This document shows, piece after piece, positions 1 to 8,078 of a DNA stretch of 51,002 nucleotides (its first letter is position 1; the number at the start of each line of letters is the position of its first letter). A model generated the notes under the pieces. That model was given only the letters and a program-made list of their open reading frames with translations. It had not been told where the DNA came from and did no database searches. This DNA is from Bacteroidales bacterium UBA6117 (GTDB taxonomy: Bacteria; Bacteroidota; Bacteroidia; Bacteroidales; VadinHA17): positions 1-51,002 of the forward strand of contig DIWB01000061.1 in assembly GCA_002428385.1 (NCBI GenBank), written 5' to 3'. The position numbers and the translations under genes are program-made.

Positions 1-152
1 CAGAGAGTTTTCTTTCTGACACTAAGTATGTATTCAGGATCCTGAAATACCAACCTGTTTTCAAATCTAAGTACAGTAAGGCCGGGACCCTCAGGAAACT
101 TGTCCCTTATTTTGTCTTTTTCAATCTGGATATGATCACCATGAGGTTCTCC
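1..152 (-). pseudogene. DUF559-type nuclease remnant, C-terminal part, runs off left edge
   Basis: Read on the minus strand from 152 down to 1 there is an open frame without a good start codon. It contains EPHGDHIQIEKDKIRD followed by GLTVLRFENRLVFQDPEYIL. This resembles the C-terminal half of DUF559 proteins (very-short-patch-repair-like endonuclease fold), where an acidic/H segment, then a K/R-rich helix, then a VLRF-N motif occur in this order. A TGA at 153-155 cuts the frame, and the usual first 60 or so residues are absent upstream, where instead GC-rich repeat-like sequence lies. I infer a decayed copy rather than a live gene. The 3' end lies outside the window, so completeness cannot be judged. 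The family call is by eye. Confidence 0.45.
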
Positions 153-170
153 TCAACCACCCCGGCCCGG

Positions 171-230
171 GATCCGATTCCGGCCCGTACAAAACCACTG
201 CCCGGGCCACCCCTCCTTCGAAAGGAGGGG
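171..230. repeat. GC-rich intergenic repeat with small perfect hairpin
   Basis: The segment is much richer in G+C than its flanks and ends in a perfect hairpin: CCCTCCTT (211-218), loop CGA, AAGGAGGG (222-229). From memory, similar CCCCTCC/GGAGGGG stems are scattered between genes of Bacteroidota, often next to DUF559 genes, which fits the remnant at 1-152. Two open frames cross it but look like by-products of the composition. Confidence 0.4.
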
Positions 231-288
231 AAACTTACGAGATTAGATATCAGCCTGTTAAAGATACAGCGAAATACAAAAATATACG

Positions 289-363
289 TTAGTGCGGTAA
301 AATCCAATTTTAAGATTTCTTTACTACTCATATTCAGTGTGTTATAAAATAAAACCGCACTAA
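289..363. repeat. 75-bp element bounded by a perfect 10-bp inverted repeat
   Basis: TTAGTGCGGT at 289-298 is the exact reverse complement of ACCGCACTAA at 354-363. The interior is AT-rich and codes for nothing recognisable. The element lies immediately upstream of the broken rplT tail, so it may be a small non-autonomous insertion or one end of a larger one. No target-site duplication was identified. Confidence 0.45.
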
Positions 364-381
364 TTTCACGAGACGTCACAA

Positions 382-453
382 GTCAGGACCCTTGCCGACC
401 TTGCAATGAATCATCCTGAAGCGTTCAGTACCATCGTTGAGAAAGTGAAATAA
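382..453 (+). pseudogene. rplT: 3' fragment of ribosomal protein L20 gene (rplT)
   Basis: In frame with the TAA at 451-453 the sequence reads VRTLADLAMNHPEAF and ends STIVEKVK. This matches the extreme C-terminus of bacterial L20, which in Bacteroidota typically reads close to N-R-K-V-L-A-D-L-A-M-N-H-P-E-A-F and ends in a K-rich tail. Upstream of about 382 the similarity stops, and an in-frame TAA occurs at 361-363 inside the inverted-repeat element. Roughly the first 80 percent of the gene (full length near 115 residues) and the infC-rpmI genes that usually precede it are missing. L20 is normally essential, so either an intact copy lies elsewhere or this is an assembly or rearrangement junction. 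Confidence 0.7.
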
Positions 454-477
454 AGGAAGTATAAGTAATAAAAGGAA

Positions 478-503
478 GGACATGCCGCAGCATGTCCTTT
501 TTT
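478..503. terminator. Rho-independent terminator, probably serving both strands
   Basis: GGACATGC (478-485), loop CGCA, GCATGTCC (490-497), then a run of T (498-503). The hairpin follows the rplT tail on the plus strand. The minus-strand lepB stop codon is at 502-504, so the stem also lies just past the end of lepB, with an A-run on the plus strand supplying U residues in the other direction. Confidence 0.8.
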
Positions 504-1890
504 ATTTGATTCTCATGAATATCCGGTTGAGCCTTATCTTCTTAAATCCCGACAATTCTTTGTCGACCGACAGCCAGATGAACATTGGTTTTCCTACAAT
601 GTGGTCCTTGGGAACAAATCCCCAGTATCGCGAATCGGCTGAATTGTGCCGGTTGTCTCCCATCATGAAGTAATAATCCATCTTAAAGGTATAGGAGTCG
701 GCCGGCTGCCCGTTGATGTAGATAGTCTGGCCTTCCACCCGCAGGTCGTTTCCCTCATACACATCAATGATCCGTTCATAAATGCAGAGGTTTGACGTAT
801 CGATTTTAACCGTGACTCCTTCGGCAGGTATCCAGAGAGGTCCAAAATAATCCTCATTCCAGTTGTATGTTCTGCTGTGGGGGAAAATAACCGGATTGTA
901 TTCTCCCGGCGCTGCATAATACGGAGTTACCTCCCTTACATTGGCAAATCTGGCTATAGCTTCCGAATTTGGTTTTGTAAGAGGAAGAAAGTAAACCGAT
1001 CCTGAAAGCATTGACTGGTCCGACTTATAAATACCCAGGCGTTCGAAAGTCTTGGGATTGATTGTGGTCCCGTTAGTTGCAACAAGGTAATTGAGCTGCT
1101 GGGTATTGTTGGCCGGAACCAGCTTACCGTTGATGAAAAGCTCTCCTTTCCTTATCTGCACTGTGTCGCCGGGTATACCTATACATCTCTTGACATAATT
1201 ATCGCGTCTGTCGACCGGCCGGTAGATAAGGTTAAAGCGGTCCCACACCTCTTTCCTTGCATCATCCATGTAGAATGATGCAGGCTTTGGAACGGGGTTT
1301 CCGATGTTCGCCCGCTGTGCCATCTCCCTGGCCGTCCGCCTCACTATTTCATAGTAGGCTGTCTCGGTTTCCTCCAGTACCACAGTATCTCCGGCAGGAA
1401 AATTGAACACTATGGCGTCGTTGTTTTTAACTTCACCCACTCCGGCAAGTCTTTTATATGGCCATTGCACCAGGTTGGACCACGATTTGCCCTTGGAAAG
1501 CGGCATTGTATTCTGGGTAAAAGGAAAAGCGATGGGAGTGTTTGGCATTCTGGGGCCGTAGGCCAGCTTGCTGACAAACAGATGATCCCCTATCAGCAGC
1601 GATTTCTCCATCGATCCTGTTGGGATCCGGTAATTCTGGAAGAGAAAGATATTAATAAGGGTTACGGCAATGACTGCAAAAATTATTGCATCGAGCCATT
1701 CGATGAAGCTGCTGTTGTGTCCGTTACGCTTCTTCCAGAAGGTCCAGTTAACCTTTCCTGAGACATATATATCATAAATGACGGCAAGACCGGCAAGCAG
1801 CCAGTAATTGCCTATCCATACGACGACCAGGATATACAGCAGGGCGGCAATGCCAAACCTGATATATTTCCCCTTGAGTGTTTGATCCAT
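502..1890 (-). CDS. lepB: Signal peptidase I (type I leader peptidase)
   Basis: The 462-residue inner-membrane serine protease removes signal peptides from exported proteins. Two hydrophobic stretches (about residues 12-43 and 68-84) precede the catalytic region. The serine sits in RIPTGSMEKSL (Ser93) and the general-base lysine in NYVKRCIGIPGD (Lys234). The C-terminal box MGDNRHNSADSRYWG starts near residue 410. The protein is longer than the E. coli enzyme; the distance between Ser and Lys reflects the large insertion usual for Bacteroidota homologues. It lies 42 bp downstream of dapB on the same strand, a pairing I recall from many Bacteroidota, so they are probably co-transcribed. All catalytic landmarks are intact. 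Confidence 0.95.
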   Translation of the reverse strand: MDQTLKGKYIRFGIAALLYILVVVWIGNYWLLAGLAVIYDIYVSGKVNWTFWKKRNGHNSSFIEWLDAIIFAVIAVTLINIFLFQNYRIPTGSMEKSLLIGDHLFVSKLAYGPRMPNTPIAFPFTQNTMPLSKGKSWSNLVQWPYKRLAGVGEVKNNDAIVFNFPAGDTVVLEETETAYYEIVRRTAREMAQRANIGNPVPKPASFYMDDARKEVWDRFNLIYRPVDRRDNYVKRCIGIPGDTVQIRKGELFINGKLVPANNTQQLNYLVATNGTTINPKTFERLGIYKSDQSMLSGSVYFLPLTKPNSEAIARFANVREVTPYYAAPGEYNPVIFPHSRTYNWNEDYFGPLWIPAEGVTVKIDTSNLCIYERIIDVYEGNDLRVEGQTIYINGQPADSYTFKMDYYFMMGDNRHNSADSRYWGFVPKDHIVGKPMFIWLSVDKELSGFKKIRLNRIFMRIK

Positions 1891-1932
1891 ATTGTTTGTT
1901 TGGATAAGAATACGTAAAATTAGAAATATTTA

Positions 1933-2649
1933 TCAGAAACCCAGTACCTGGTCCATGGTAAAAACTCCGGTGCGGTTATATATGTATTCGGCTGCTATCA
2001 CTGCACCAAGCGCCAGTCCCTTCCTGTTTCTGGCTTCATGCCGGAGGCTTATCACATCAATATCCGAGTTCCAGGTTATAGTATGTGTACCCGGGACCAT
2101 TCCCTCGCGGATTGCCTTTACCGGTACTTTTCCCGGATCAGTCCTGTCGTCGGGACACCAGCCGTCATACAAGGGGTGATTCCCTGCTATTCCCTCCGCC
2201 AGCGTTATCGCCGTTCCGCTTGGAGCATCCAGTTTTTTCGTGTGATGGATTTCCTCAATGAATGGCTTGTACTGATCGAGGTGGGACATTTGTTTCGCCA
2301 GTTCCCTGTTAAGCCTGAACAGGATATTTACCCCGATGCTGAAATTTGTTGAATGGATGAAAGATGTCCTGTTCCCGTTGCATACATCAACGGCCTTACC
2401 GTAGTCATCCAGCCATCCGGTTGTGCCGCTTACAACCGGGATCTTCATTCTCAGGCATTTGACCACATTTTCAAAGGCAGTCGCGGGAGTCGTGAATTCT
2501 ATGGCCACATCGACATCCCTGGCGCTCCTTTCGTTCAGATCGTACATATTGTCCTTGTCGACAATAAGTTTGACGGTATGGCCCCTGCCAAGGGCAGCGG
2601 ACTCGATCTCATGCCCCATCCGTCCGTATCCTATGATGGCAATATTCAT
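1933..2649 (-). CDS. dapB: 4-hydroxy-tetrahydrodipicolinate reductase
   Basis: The 238-residue cytosolic enzyme reduces 4-hydroxy-tetrahydrodipicolinate with NAD(P)H in the diaminopimelate/lysine pathway. The N-terminus MNIAIIGYGRMGHEIE carries the Rossmann glycine motif. SGTTGW (residues 74-79) belongs to the cofactor domain. The substrate-binding signature reads EEIHHTKKLDAPSGTA, with the catalytic His pair at 135-136 and the Lys at 139. The length is near the short end for the family, as in other Bacteroidota. A weak -7-like box (TACATTCG on the minus strand, 2674-2667) lies just upstream of the ATG. It is first in the dapB-lepB unit. Confidence 0.96.
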   Translation of the reverse strand: MNIAIIGYGRMGHEIESAALGRGHTVKLIVDKDNMYDLNERSARDVDVAIEFTTPATAFENVVKCLRMKIPVVSGTTGWLDDYGKAVDVCNGNRTSFIHSTNFSIGVNILFRLNRELAKQMSHLDQYKPFIEEIHHTKKLDAPSGTAITLAEGIAGNHPLYDGWCPDDRTDPGKVPVKAIREGMVPGTHTITWNSDIDVISLRHEARNRKGLALGAVIAAEYIYNRTGVFTMDQVLGF

Positions 2650-2794
2650 ATTCCTTAATTTTTTTGCGAATGTAAACTAATTAGCAGACAGAAAGTGATA
2701 ATAAACTCTTAAAATAGTTAATGTCAAGTTAAAATCGATGCAAAGACCGGATGAAAAGGGATCCGAACCCTGCCTGAGATCTCAAAATAACGAT

Positions 2795-2842
2795 AAATTT
2801 TTATCGAATAACGATATCTGGGTTATTGTTATTCGACAAATT
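2795..2842. repeat. Imperfect inverted repeat in the 372-bp dapB / amidohydrolase spacer
   Basis: CGAATAAC (2805-2812) is mirrored by GTTATTCG (2828-2835), and the flanking AAATTT tracts extend the symmetry with mismatches. It sits between divergent genes, so it could be a regulator site or a relic of an insertion. Apart from this and the tandem repeat at 2871, I see nothing in the spacer 2650-3021. Confidence 0.35.
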
Positions 2843-2870
2843 TATTACCCAAAACGATATGATTTTTAAA

Positions 2871-2932
2871 GACGGAAGACCGAAGACTGAAGCTCGAAGA
2901 AGGAAGAAGGAAGACGGAAGACGGAAGAATGA
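2871..2932 (+). repeat. Degenerate tandem repeat, 7-bp period (GGAAGAC-like)
   Basis: Units such as GGAAGAC, CGAAGAC and GGAAGAA follow one another with drifting spacing. It is purine-rich on the plus strand and non-coding, and belongs to the set of short-period arrays found between genes throughout the window. Confidence 0.7.
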
Positions 2933-3021
2933 ACAGACTTTTCACCACAGAAAGAACATTCCAGGGGTCGTAATGAGTTTTCTGTTTTTTCATATATTTC
3001 ATCAGTCAAAATCCTTCTTCA

Positions 3022-4707
3022 ATGAAAAATGCAATCCTTTTATTATCAATAGTAATCATGACATTATCATGTTCGGGGAGAAAGGTAGAAAAAGCCGATC
3101 TCGTAATAATCAACGGCAAGGTGCTGACCATCGATCGCGACAATCCGGTGGCTGAAGCGGTTGCAATAAGAGGCGAATACATAATTGCTGCCGGCACAGC
3201 CGGGAAAATCAGCCCGTTCATTGAAAAAGGCAAAACCCGTATCATTGATGCGCGCGGAAGGCTGGTGATTCCCGGATTCAACGATACCCATGTTCATTTC
3301 GGCCCCCTCGATCCCGATTATATTGAACTCAGATACACAACCGATCCGGCTGTGATAACCCTTAAGGTAAAGGAGCAGGTGGAAAAGTCGAAACCCGGTC
3401 AGCTTATTGAAGGCGGCCACTGGGAGCACGAGATGTTCAACGACAGGAAGTGGCCTTCAAAAGAACTTATCGACTGGGTTTCTCCGGATAATCCGGTGGT
3501 ATTAAGCCGTGCCGACGGCCATTCGGTACTGGTTAACAGCTATGTTCTGAAGAAATCGGGCATTACAAAAGACACTCCCGATCCTTTTGGCGGAGAGATT
3601 CAGAAGGATCCTGTAACCGGAGAACCCACGGGAATACTCAAGGAGAGTGCGGAACGACTTATTAAGACAGGAGCCGTCAAACCCGACCGGACACCGGCGG
3701 AAGAGGCCGACAGACTGAAACAGGGTTACCTGCTTGCACTGAAAGAGGCCGCGGAATATGGAGTCACCAGTGTACAGATCCCGGGATCGGCCGATTTCAG
3801 CGATTATGAAAACCTGCAGGCTGAAGGCAGTCTGACAGCGAGGATTGACATTGGTAAACCTCTGACGGGTGATACTGAACACCTGAAAGAGTATGATGAA
3901 CTAAGGAAGAAGTATCCGGCCGCGGGCAACTGGATCAGGTTCGGTTACCTTAAGGCATTCATCGACGGAACAATCGGTTCGGGAACAGCCCTCATGTTTG
4001 AACCCTTCACCGACAACCCCGGAACATCGGGACTTGCAATGATGCCTTACGAGGAATTTGAAAGAATGGTTGTAACAGCCGACAGCATGGGTTTCCAGAT
4101 TGGTGTTCATGCAATAGGTGACAAGGGAAATAACTGGACGCTCAATGCCTACGAAAAAGCTTTGAACAACAACGGCAGGCGCGACAGCCGGCACCGCGAC
4201 GAGCATTCCCAGACCCTGAGTCAGACTGATATACCAAGGTTCGGGGAACTGGGAGTGATTGCTTCCATGCAGCCAACCCACTGCATCTCCGACAAGAGGT
4301 TCTGTGAGAAGCGGATAGGAGAACGGAGCAAAGGAGCCTATGCATGGAGAAGCCTGCTGAATGCCGGAGCAAAGGTTGCTTTCGGAACCGACTATCAGGT
4401 TGAACCGCTGAATCCCATGGAAGGACTCTACGCTGCCGTCACCCGAAAAGACAGGCTCGGAGAGGAAGGTGAAGGCTGGTTTCCGGAAGAGAAGCTAACG
4501 ATGAAGGAAGCTATAGAATTATATACCCTCGGTTCGGCTTATGCCCAGTTCATGGAAGACCGGAAGGGCATTATAAAACCGGGATACCTGGCAGACATTG
4601 TTATCACCGACAGGGATCTGCTCACCATACCGGAAGATCAGATAATGAAGACGAAGGTTGATTACACGATAACAGGAGGCAGGGTGGTATATGAAGCAGG
4701 GCGTTAG
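3022..4707 (+). CDS. Exported lipoprotein amidohydrolase (YtcJ-like, Amidohydro_3)
   Basis: A 561-residue metal-dependent hydrolase. Residues 1-17 form a lipoprotein signal ending in TLSCSG (Cys17), so it should be anchored in the periplasm or outer membrane. The metal-binding HVH motif is at 90-92 in PGFNDTHVHFG; a further metal or catalytic histidine is in GVHAIGDKG (His363), and FGTDYQVEPLNP near residue 455 supplies the late aspartate. The C-terminal beta sandwich resumes with KPGYLADIVITD. Family members cleave amide or related bonds in cyclic or N-formyl compounds; the substrate here is unknown. It appears monocistronic. The stop codon TAG (4705-4707) is embedded in the first unit of the tandem array that follows. 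Confidence 0.85.
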   Translation: MKNAILLLSIVIMTLSCSGRKVEKADLVIINGKVLTIDRDNPVAEAVAIRGEYIIAAGTAGKISPFIEKGKTRIIDARGRLVIPGFNDTHVHFGPLDPDYIELRYTTDPAVITLKVKEQVEKSKPGQLIEGGHWEHEMFNDRKWPSKELIDWVSPDNPVVLSRADGHSVLVNSYVLKKSGITKDTPDPFGGEIQKDPVTGEPTGILKESAERLIKTGAVKPDRTPAEEADRLKQGYLLALKEAAEYGVTSVQIPGSADFSDYENLQAEGSLTARIDIGKPLTGDTEHLKEYDELRKKYPAAGNWIRFGYLKAFIDGTIGSGTALMFEPFTDNPGTSGLAMMPYEEFERMVVTADSMGFQIGVHAIGDKGNNWTLNAYEKALNNNGRRDSRHRDEHSQTLSQTDIPRFGELGVIASMQPTHCISDKRFCEKRIGERSKGAYAWRSLLNAGAKVAFGTDYQVEPLNPMEGLYAAVTRKDRLGEEGEGWFPEEKLTMKEAIELYTLGSAYAQFMEDRKGIIKPGYLADIVITDRDLLTIPEDQIMKTKVDYTITGGRVVYEAGR

Positions 4708-4840
4708 GGCGTAATGCGTAAAGGCGTAAGGGCGTTAGGGCGTAAAGGCGTAAAGGCGTAAGGGCGTGAGGCGTGAGGCATGACCGCACGACTGCATGAC
4801 TGCAAGACTGCAAGACTGCAAGACTGCAAGACTGCAAGAC
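4697..4840 (+). repeat. Two adjacent tandem arrays with 8-bp period
   Basis: The first array (about 4697-4781) is built of GGCGTAAR-type octamers and begins inside the last codons of the amidohydrolase, so its stop codon is part of a repeat unit. The second (about 4790-4840) is built of near-perfect GACTGCAA octamers, at least five in a row. There are no spacers, so this is not a CRISPR. A minus-strand open frame through it is an effect of the period and is not a gene. Confidence 0.9.
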
Positions 4841-4844
4841 TTTT

Positions 4845-5114
4845 CTAACGGCTTAATTCATATAAAATACGGTAGGCTTCTTCCGGGTTGGTGCCGCAAA
4901 ACTCCGGTTCGGCTTTAAAGGCAGAGCATACTGCCGGTCGCTCCGGGCTGTTGAAAAGAGCACATCTCAGAACATCTGTGAGATGAGGACATCTTACCCC
5001 GGCTGGTTTTCCTTCCGGCATCCCGGGTATTGGCGAAGAAATTGAGGCGGCAATACAACATGCTCCGCATCCGGTCCGGCATTCCATATCCTGATTTTTT
5101 AACCCAATATACAC
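4845..5114 (-). CDS. YkgJ-family cysteine-cluster protein (putative Zn/Fe chelating)
   Basis: A small 89-residue protein with the family pattern CRTGCGACC near residues 12-20 followed by spaced cysteines in RCPHLTD, RCALFN, AVCSAF and EFCGTN. YkgJ/UPF0153 proteins are thought to bind zinc or an iron-sulfur cluster; their role is not settled. The first ATG is used here, though the methionine at residue 10 just before the cysteine motif is also possible. It stands alone on the minus strand, its 3' end 5 bp from the octamer array. The 227-bp spacer upstream (5115-5341) holds only the promoter candidate for the next operon. Confidence 0.8.
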   Translation of the reverse strand: MYIGLKNQDMECRTGCGACCIAASISSPIPGMPEGKPAGVRCPHLTDVLRCALFNSPERPAVCSAFKAEPEFCGTNPEEAYRILYELSR

Positions 5115-5298
5115 TTTTTATCTTATTAAGAACAACTCCCGGTTTATAGCTGGTCGCGGACAGTAACCTTCCGGGTCATCCTGAAGTCCTTTCATAACGG
5201 CATGCTGTATGATAGTTAGACATAATGCTGTCTTTTTATTTTACACAATATATACGTTAAATAATGTTATAATGCTTTATTTCTGTGTTTTATAAAGT

Positions 5299-5315
5299 CG
5301 GCATGTATTTTGATT
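5299..5315 (+). promoter_or_regulatory. Candidate sigma-54 (-24/-12) promoter of the efflux operon
   Basis: CGGCATGTATTTTGATT has GG at 5300-5301 and GA at 5312-5313, exactly the 12-base step of a -24/-12 promoter (consensus TGGCAC-N5-TTGCA). The -12 element has GA instead of GC. The ATG of the TolC gene is 29 bp downstream. Support comes from the sigma-54 activator gene at the other end of the same operon. The match is partial and needs experiment. Confidence 0.35.
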
Positions 5316-5341
5316 GTTCAACTTAAACTTCAAAAAAGAAA

Positions 5342-6697
5342 ATGAACAGGATAATCCGTTTACTATTACTTCTTCTAATAACAGGTTATGGAAATCTGTC
5401 TGCCCAGGAGACAAAGCTATGGACCCTTCAGGATTGCATAAATTATGCCGTGGAGAACAATATAGGTCTTCAGAGGCAGATGCTTCTGACCGAATCGGCT
5501 GAGGCAGATCTTCTGAAGTCAAGGATGGACATGTTGCCTTCCCTTAATTTCGGATCTGATGCACAGATGGGATTCGGGAGGTCTATCGACCCGGTAACAA
5601 ACCTTATTACATTCGAGCAGAACATAAGCAACTCCTATTCCGTCAACACGTCATTCAGGCTTTTCACGGGATTTGCCGCGCTTAACACCATGGCAGCAAG
5701 CAAATTCATGCATAATGCCGGGATTGAAACCGAAAAAGTCTACAGGAATACTGTAATAGTGAATATCCTCGGAGCCTATTATCAGGTTCTTTATGCAAAG
5801 GGCCTTGAAGTGGCAGCCACAATGCAGGCGGAACAGTCGGAAAAACAGCTTTACAGGATAACGAAGCTTGTTGAAACGGGCAAAGAAGCGCTCTCAAAAC
5901 AGTTCGAGCTGGAGAGCAGGGCTTCGGAAGACAGACTATCCCGGACAATTGCGTCGAATACGGCGAGCCAGGCGCTCACAACCTTAAAACAGATGCTTCA
6001 GCTTGGACCGGTATCCAAATTTGAAATTCAGATGCCCGATCTTGACAACATTCTGATCACTGACGAAATCTTCAGCGTCGACAGCATTTACTCCATAGCA
6101 GCCTCTACCCTGCCGCGGCTCAGGGCCATTGACTATGAGCTGAAGGCTTCGAAACGACAGGTTGCCGCGGCAAAGGGAAATTTATCTCCACGGCTGTCGG
6201 GAGGAGGTGCGATATATACCGGATTCTATAAAATTACAAGCGACGATGCGCCTGAACAGGATGCCTACACAACCCAGCTCAAGAACAACAACAGCCAGGC
6301 AGTATATCTGAGTCTCGACATACCGATTTTCAATAATTATACTGTCGGAAGGAATATCAGGCAGGCAAAGCTGAGAAAAAGTGACACCGAACTCCGTCTG
6401 GAACAGGAGAAGAACAACCTGTATACCGATATCGAGAATGCATGCCTCAATTATAACAGAGGTAAGAGTGAGTATACGGCAGCTGCCTCCAACCTCGAAT
6501 TCAATAAAAAATCGTTCGAGGCGGTTGAGAAGAAGTTCGAGGCAGGGCTGACGGATGTAACAGATTATTCGGCAGCCAGAACAACACTATTCAGAGCTGA
6601 AACTGAAGCACTGAGGACAAAGCTGCAGCTGCTTATCAGGAAAATGACCATAGAGTTTTACACCACGGGAGAATATGAAGGACTTATTGATGGATGA
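5342..6697 (+). CDS. TolC-family outer-membrane efflux protein
   Basis: A 451-residue outer-membrane factor. A signal peptide (about residues 1-22, ending LSAQE) is followed by the conserved WTLQDCINYAVENNIGLQ start of the first outer-membrane-efflux domain. Long heptad-rich helices run through about 50-210, and the second repeat begins after ASTLPRLRAIDYELKASK near residue 265. It forms the outer-membrane channel of a tripartite exporter with the membrane-fusion protein and ATPase genes downstream. Spacing to the next gene is 74 bp, filled with a short degenerate repeat. It is first in the operon, behind the sigma-54-like promoter. Confidence 0.9.
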   Translation: MNRIIRLLLLLLITGYGNLSAQETKLWTLQDCINYAVENNIGLQRQMLLTESAEADLLKSRMDMLPSLNFGSDAQMGFGRSIDPVTNLITFEQNISNSYSVNTSFRLFTGFAALNTMAASKFMHNAGIETEKVYRNTVIVNILGAYYQVLYAKGLEVAATMQAEQSEKQLYRITKLVETGKEALSKQFELESRASEDRLSRTIASNTASQALTTLKQMLQLGPVSKFEIQMPDLDNILITDEIFSVDSIYSIAASTLPRLRAIDYELKASKRQVAAAKGNLSPRLSGGGAIYTGFYKITSDDAPEQDAYTTQLKNNNSQAVYLSLDIPIFNNYTVGRNIRQAKLRKSDTELRLEQEKNNLYTDIENACLNYNRGKSEYTAAASNLEFNKKSFEAVEKKFEAGLTDVTDYSAARTTLFRAETEALRTKLQLLIRKMTIEFYTTGEYEGLIDG

Positions 6698-6712
6698 AGA
6701 AGTAATGGCGCA

Positions 6713-6757
6713 GGGCACAGGGCGCAACCAGTAACAAGCAACCAGCAACAAGTAACA
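6713..6757 (+). repeat. Short degenerate repeat between the tolC-like and fusion-protein genes
   Basis: CAGGGCA-type units are followed by CAACCAGCAACAAGTAAC-like units with a period near 7. It begins about 15 bases after the TolC stop codon. It lies inside what is probably one transcript. Confidence 0.5.
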
Positions 6758-6771
6758 TAACAATCAAAACA

Positions 6772-8052
6772 ATGGATACCCGCATAGAATCGATGGACAG
6801 AGCATTACCTAAGAAAAAAGGACTTCAGAAGAAGCATATCGGCTATATAATTTTTGGTACAATCATAATTGTCCTGTTTTACATGGCCTTTTTCACCGAC
6901 CGGACTTCAACATACAAGGTGGAGAAAGACAAGCTGATCATAGAAACAGTTACCGAAGGCCAGTTCAATGATTACATAACCGTTCCCGGTACAGTGGAAC
7001 CCATCAGCACAATTTTCCTTGACGCTCAGGAAGGCGGCCGTGTCGAGGAAATTCTGATTGAAGAGGGTTCCATGGTTAAGCAGGGAGATATAATTCTGAG
7101 GCTCAGCAATCCTGACCTGTACCTCAATATCCTCGACAGTGAGGCTCAGCTTGCCGAAAAAGAGAACTTCCTGAGGAACACACAGGTTACCATGGAACAG
7201 GAAAGGATCTCGATCAAGAGGGAACTCATCAGCCTGAAATATGATATTGAAAGGAAAAAAAGGAATTTCGGGCAGAATGAAAAGCTGATCGCTGACAACC
7301 TCATTTCAAGGGAAGAATATCTGAGATCGAGAGAAGATCTGGATATGGCTATGCAATCGAGGGATCTTTTTATGGAAAGGCAGAGACAGGATTCAATATT
7401 CAGATCGGTTCAGGTGGAAACTCTCAAGGCCAACCTCGAAAACATGAGAAAGAACCTGGCGCTTGTACGGCAGCGGGTCGAGAATCTGAACGTAAAGGCC
7501 ACGGTCGACGGACAGCTCGGTCTTCTGGTCCCCGAGATTGGCCAGTCGATTTCAAGGGGAGCCAACATGGGCCAGATAAATGTACTTACTTCATACAAGG
7601 TGACCGCCCAGATTGACGAGCACTACATCGACAGGGTCAAAACACAGCTGACAGCAACTCTCGACAGGCAGGGACATAACTTTGACCTGGTTGTCAGGAG
7701 GGTATATCCGGAAGTCAGAAACGGGACCTTCGAGATAGATATGGTATTTGCCGACAGCATGCCGGATAATATCAGGTCAGGTCAGACATATTATACAAGC
7801 CTGCAGCTTGGTCAGCCAAAAATCTCATTGCTGGTTCCCCTCGGCGGTTTCTTTCAGGCGACCGGCGGACAATGGATTTTCGTTCTCGATCCCTCGGAAT
7901 CATTCGCTGTCAGGAGAAATATAACCCTTGGAAGAAAGAATCCGAAATATTACGAAGTGCTTGAAGGACTCACTCCGGGTGAAAAAGTAATAGTCTCAGG
8001 CTATGAAACCTTTGGCAAAAACGAAAAACTTGTCTTCAAAAAATCAAATTAG
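6772..8052 (+). CDS. HlyD/MacA-type membrane-fusion protein
   Basis: A 426-residue periplasmic adaptor anchored by one N-terminal membrane helix (YIIFGTIIIVLFYMAFF, about residues 24-41). A lipoyl-like half (VPGTVEPIST ... EEGSMVKQGDIILRLSNPD) is followed by a coiled-coil hairpin (about 125-235), the second lipoyl half (LNVKATVDGQLGLL) and beta-barrel domains ending at TPGEKVIVSGYETFGKN. It links the inner-membrane ABC transporter to the TolC channel. It lies 26 bp before the ATPase gene. In Bacteroidota such adaptors typically work with FtsX-type permeases, yet no intact permease follows here. Confidence 0.88.
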   Translation: MDTRIESMDRALPKKKGLQKKHIGYIIFGTIIIVLFYMAFFTDRTSTYKVEKDKLIIETVTEGQFNDYITVPGTVEPISTIFLDAQEGGRVEEILIEEGSMVKQGDIILRLSNPDLYLNILDSEAQLAEKENFLRNTQVTMEQERISIKRELISLKYDIERKKRNFGQNEKLIADNLISREEYLRSREDLDMAMQSRDLFMERQRQDSIFRSVQVETLKANLENMRKNLALVRQRVENLNVKATVDGQLGLLVPEIGQSISRGANMGQINVLTSYKVTAQIDEHYIDRVKTQLTATLDRQGHNFDLVVRRVYPEVRNGTFEIDMVFADSMPDNIRSGQTYYTSLQLGQPKISLLVPLGGFFQATGGQWIFVLDPSESFAVRRNITLGRKNPKYYEVLEGLTPGEKVIVSGYETFGKNEKLVFKKSN

Positions 8053-8078
8053 AATAAAAACAGCAAATAATCAGCGCC

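Noticed and set aside
107..379. 90-codon minus-strand and 71-codon plus-strand open frames
   Set aside because: They cross the GC-rich hairpin repeat and the 75-bp inverted-repeat element, and match no protein pattern; only the short DUF559-like part in another frame is convincing.
4790..4840. Possible CRISPR array
   Set aside because: Units of 8 bases repeat head to tail with no spacers and no cas genes nearby; the same holds for the arrays at 18531, 19841 and 33657.
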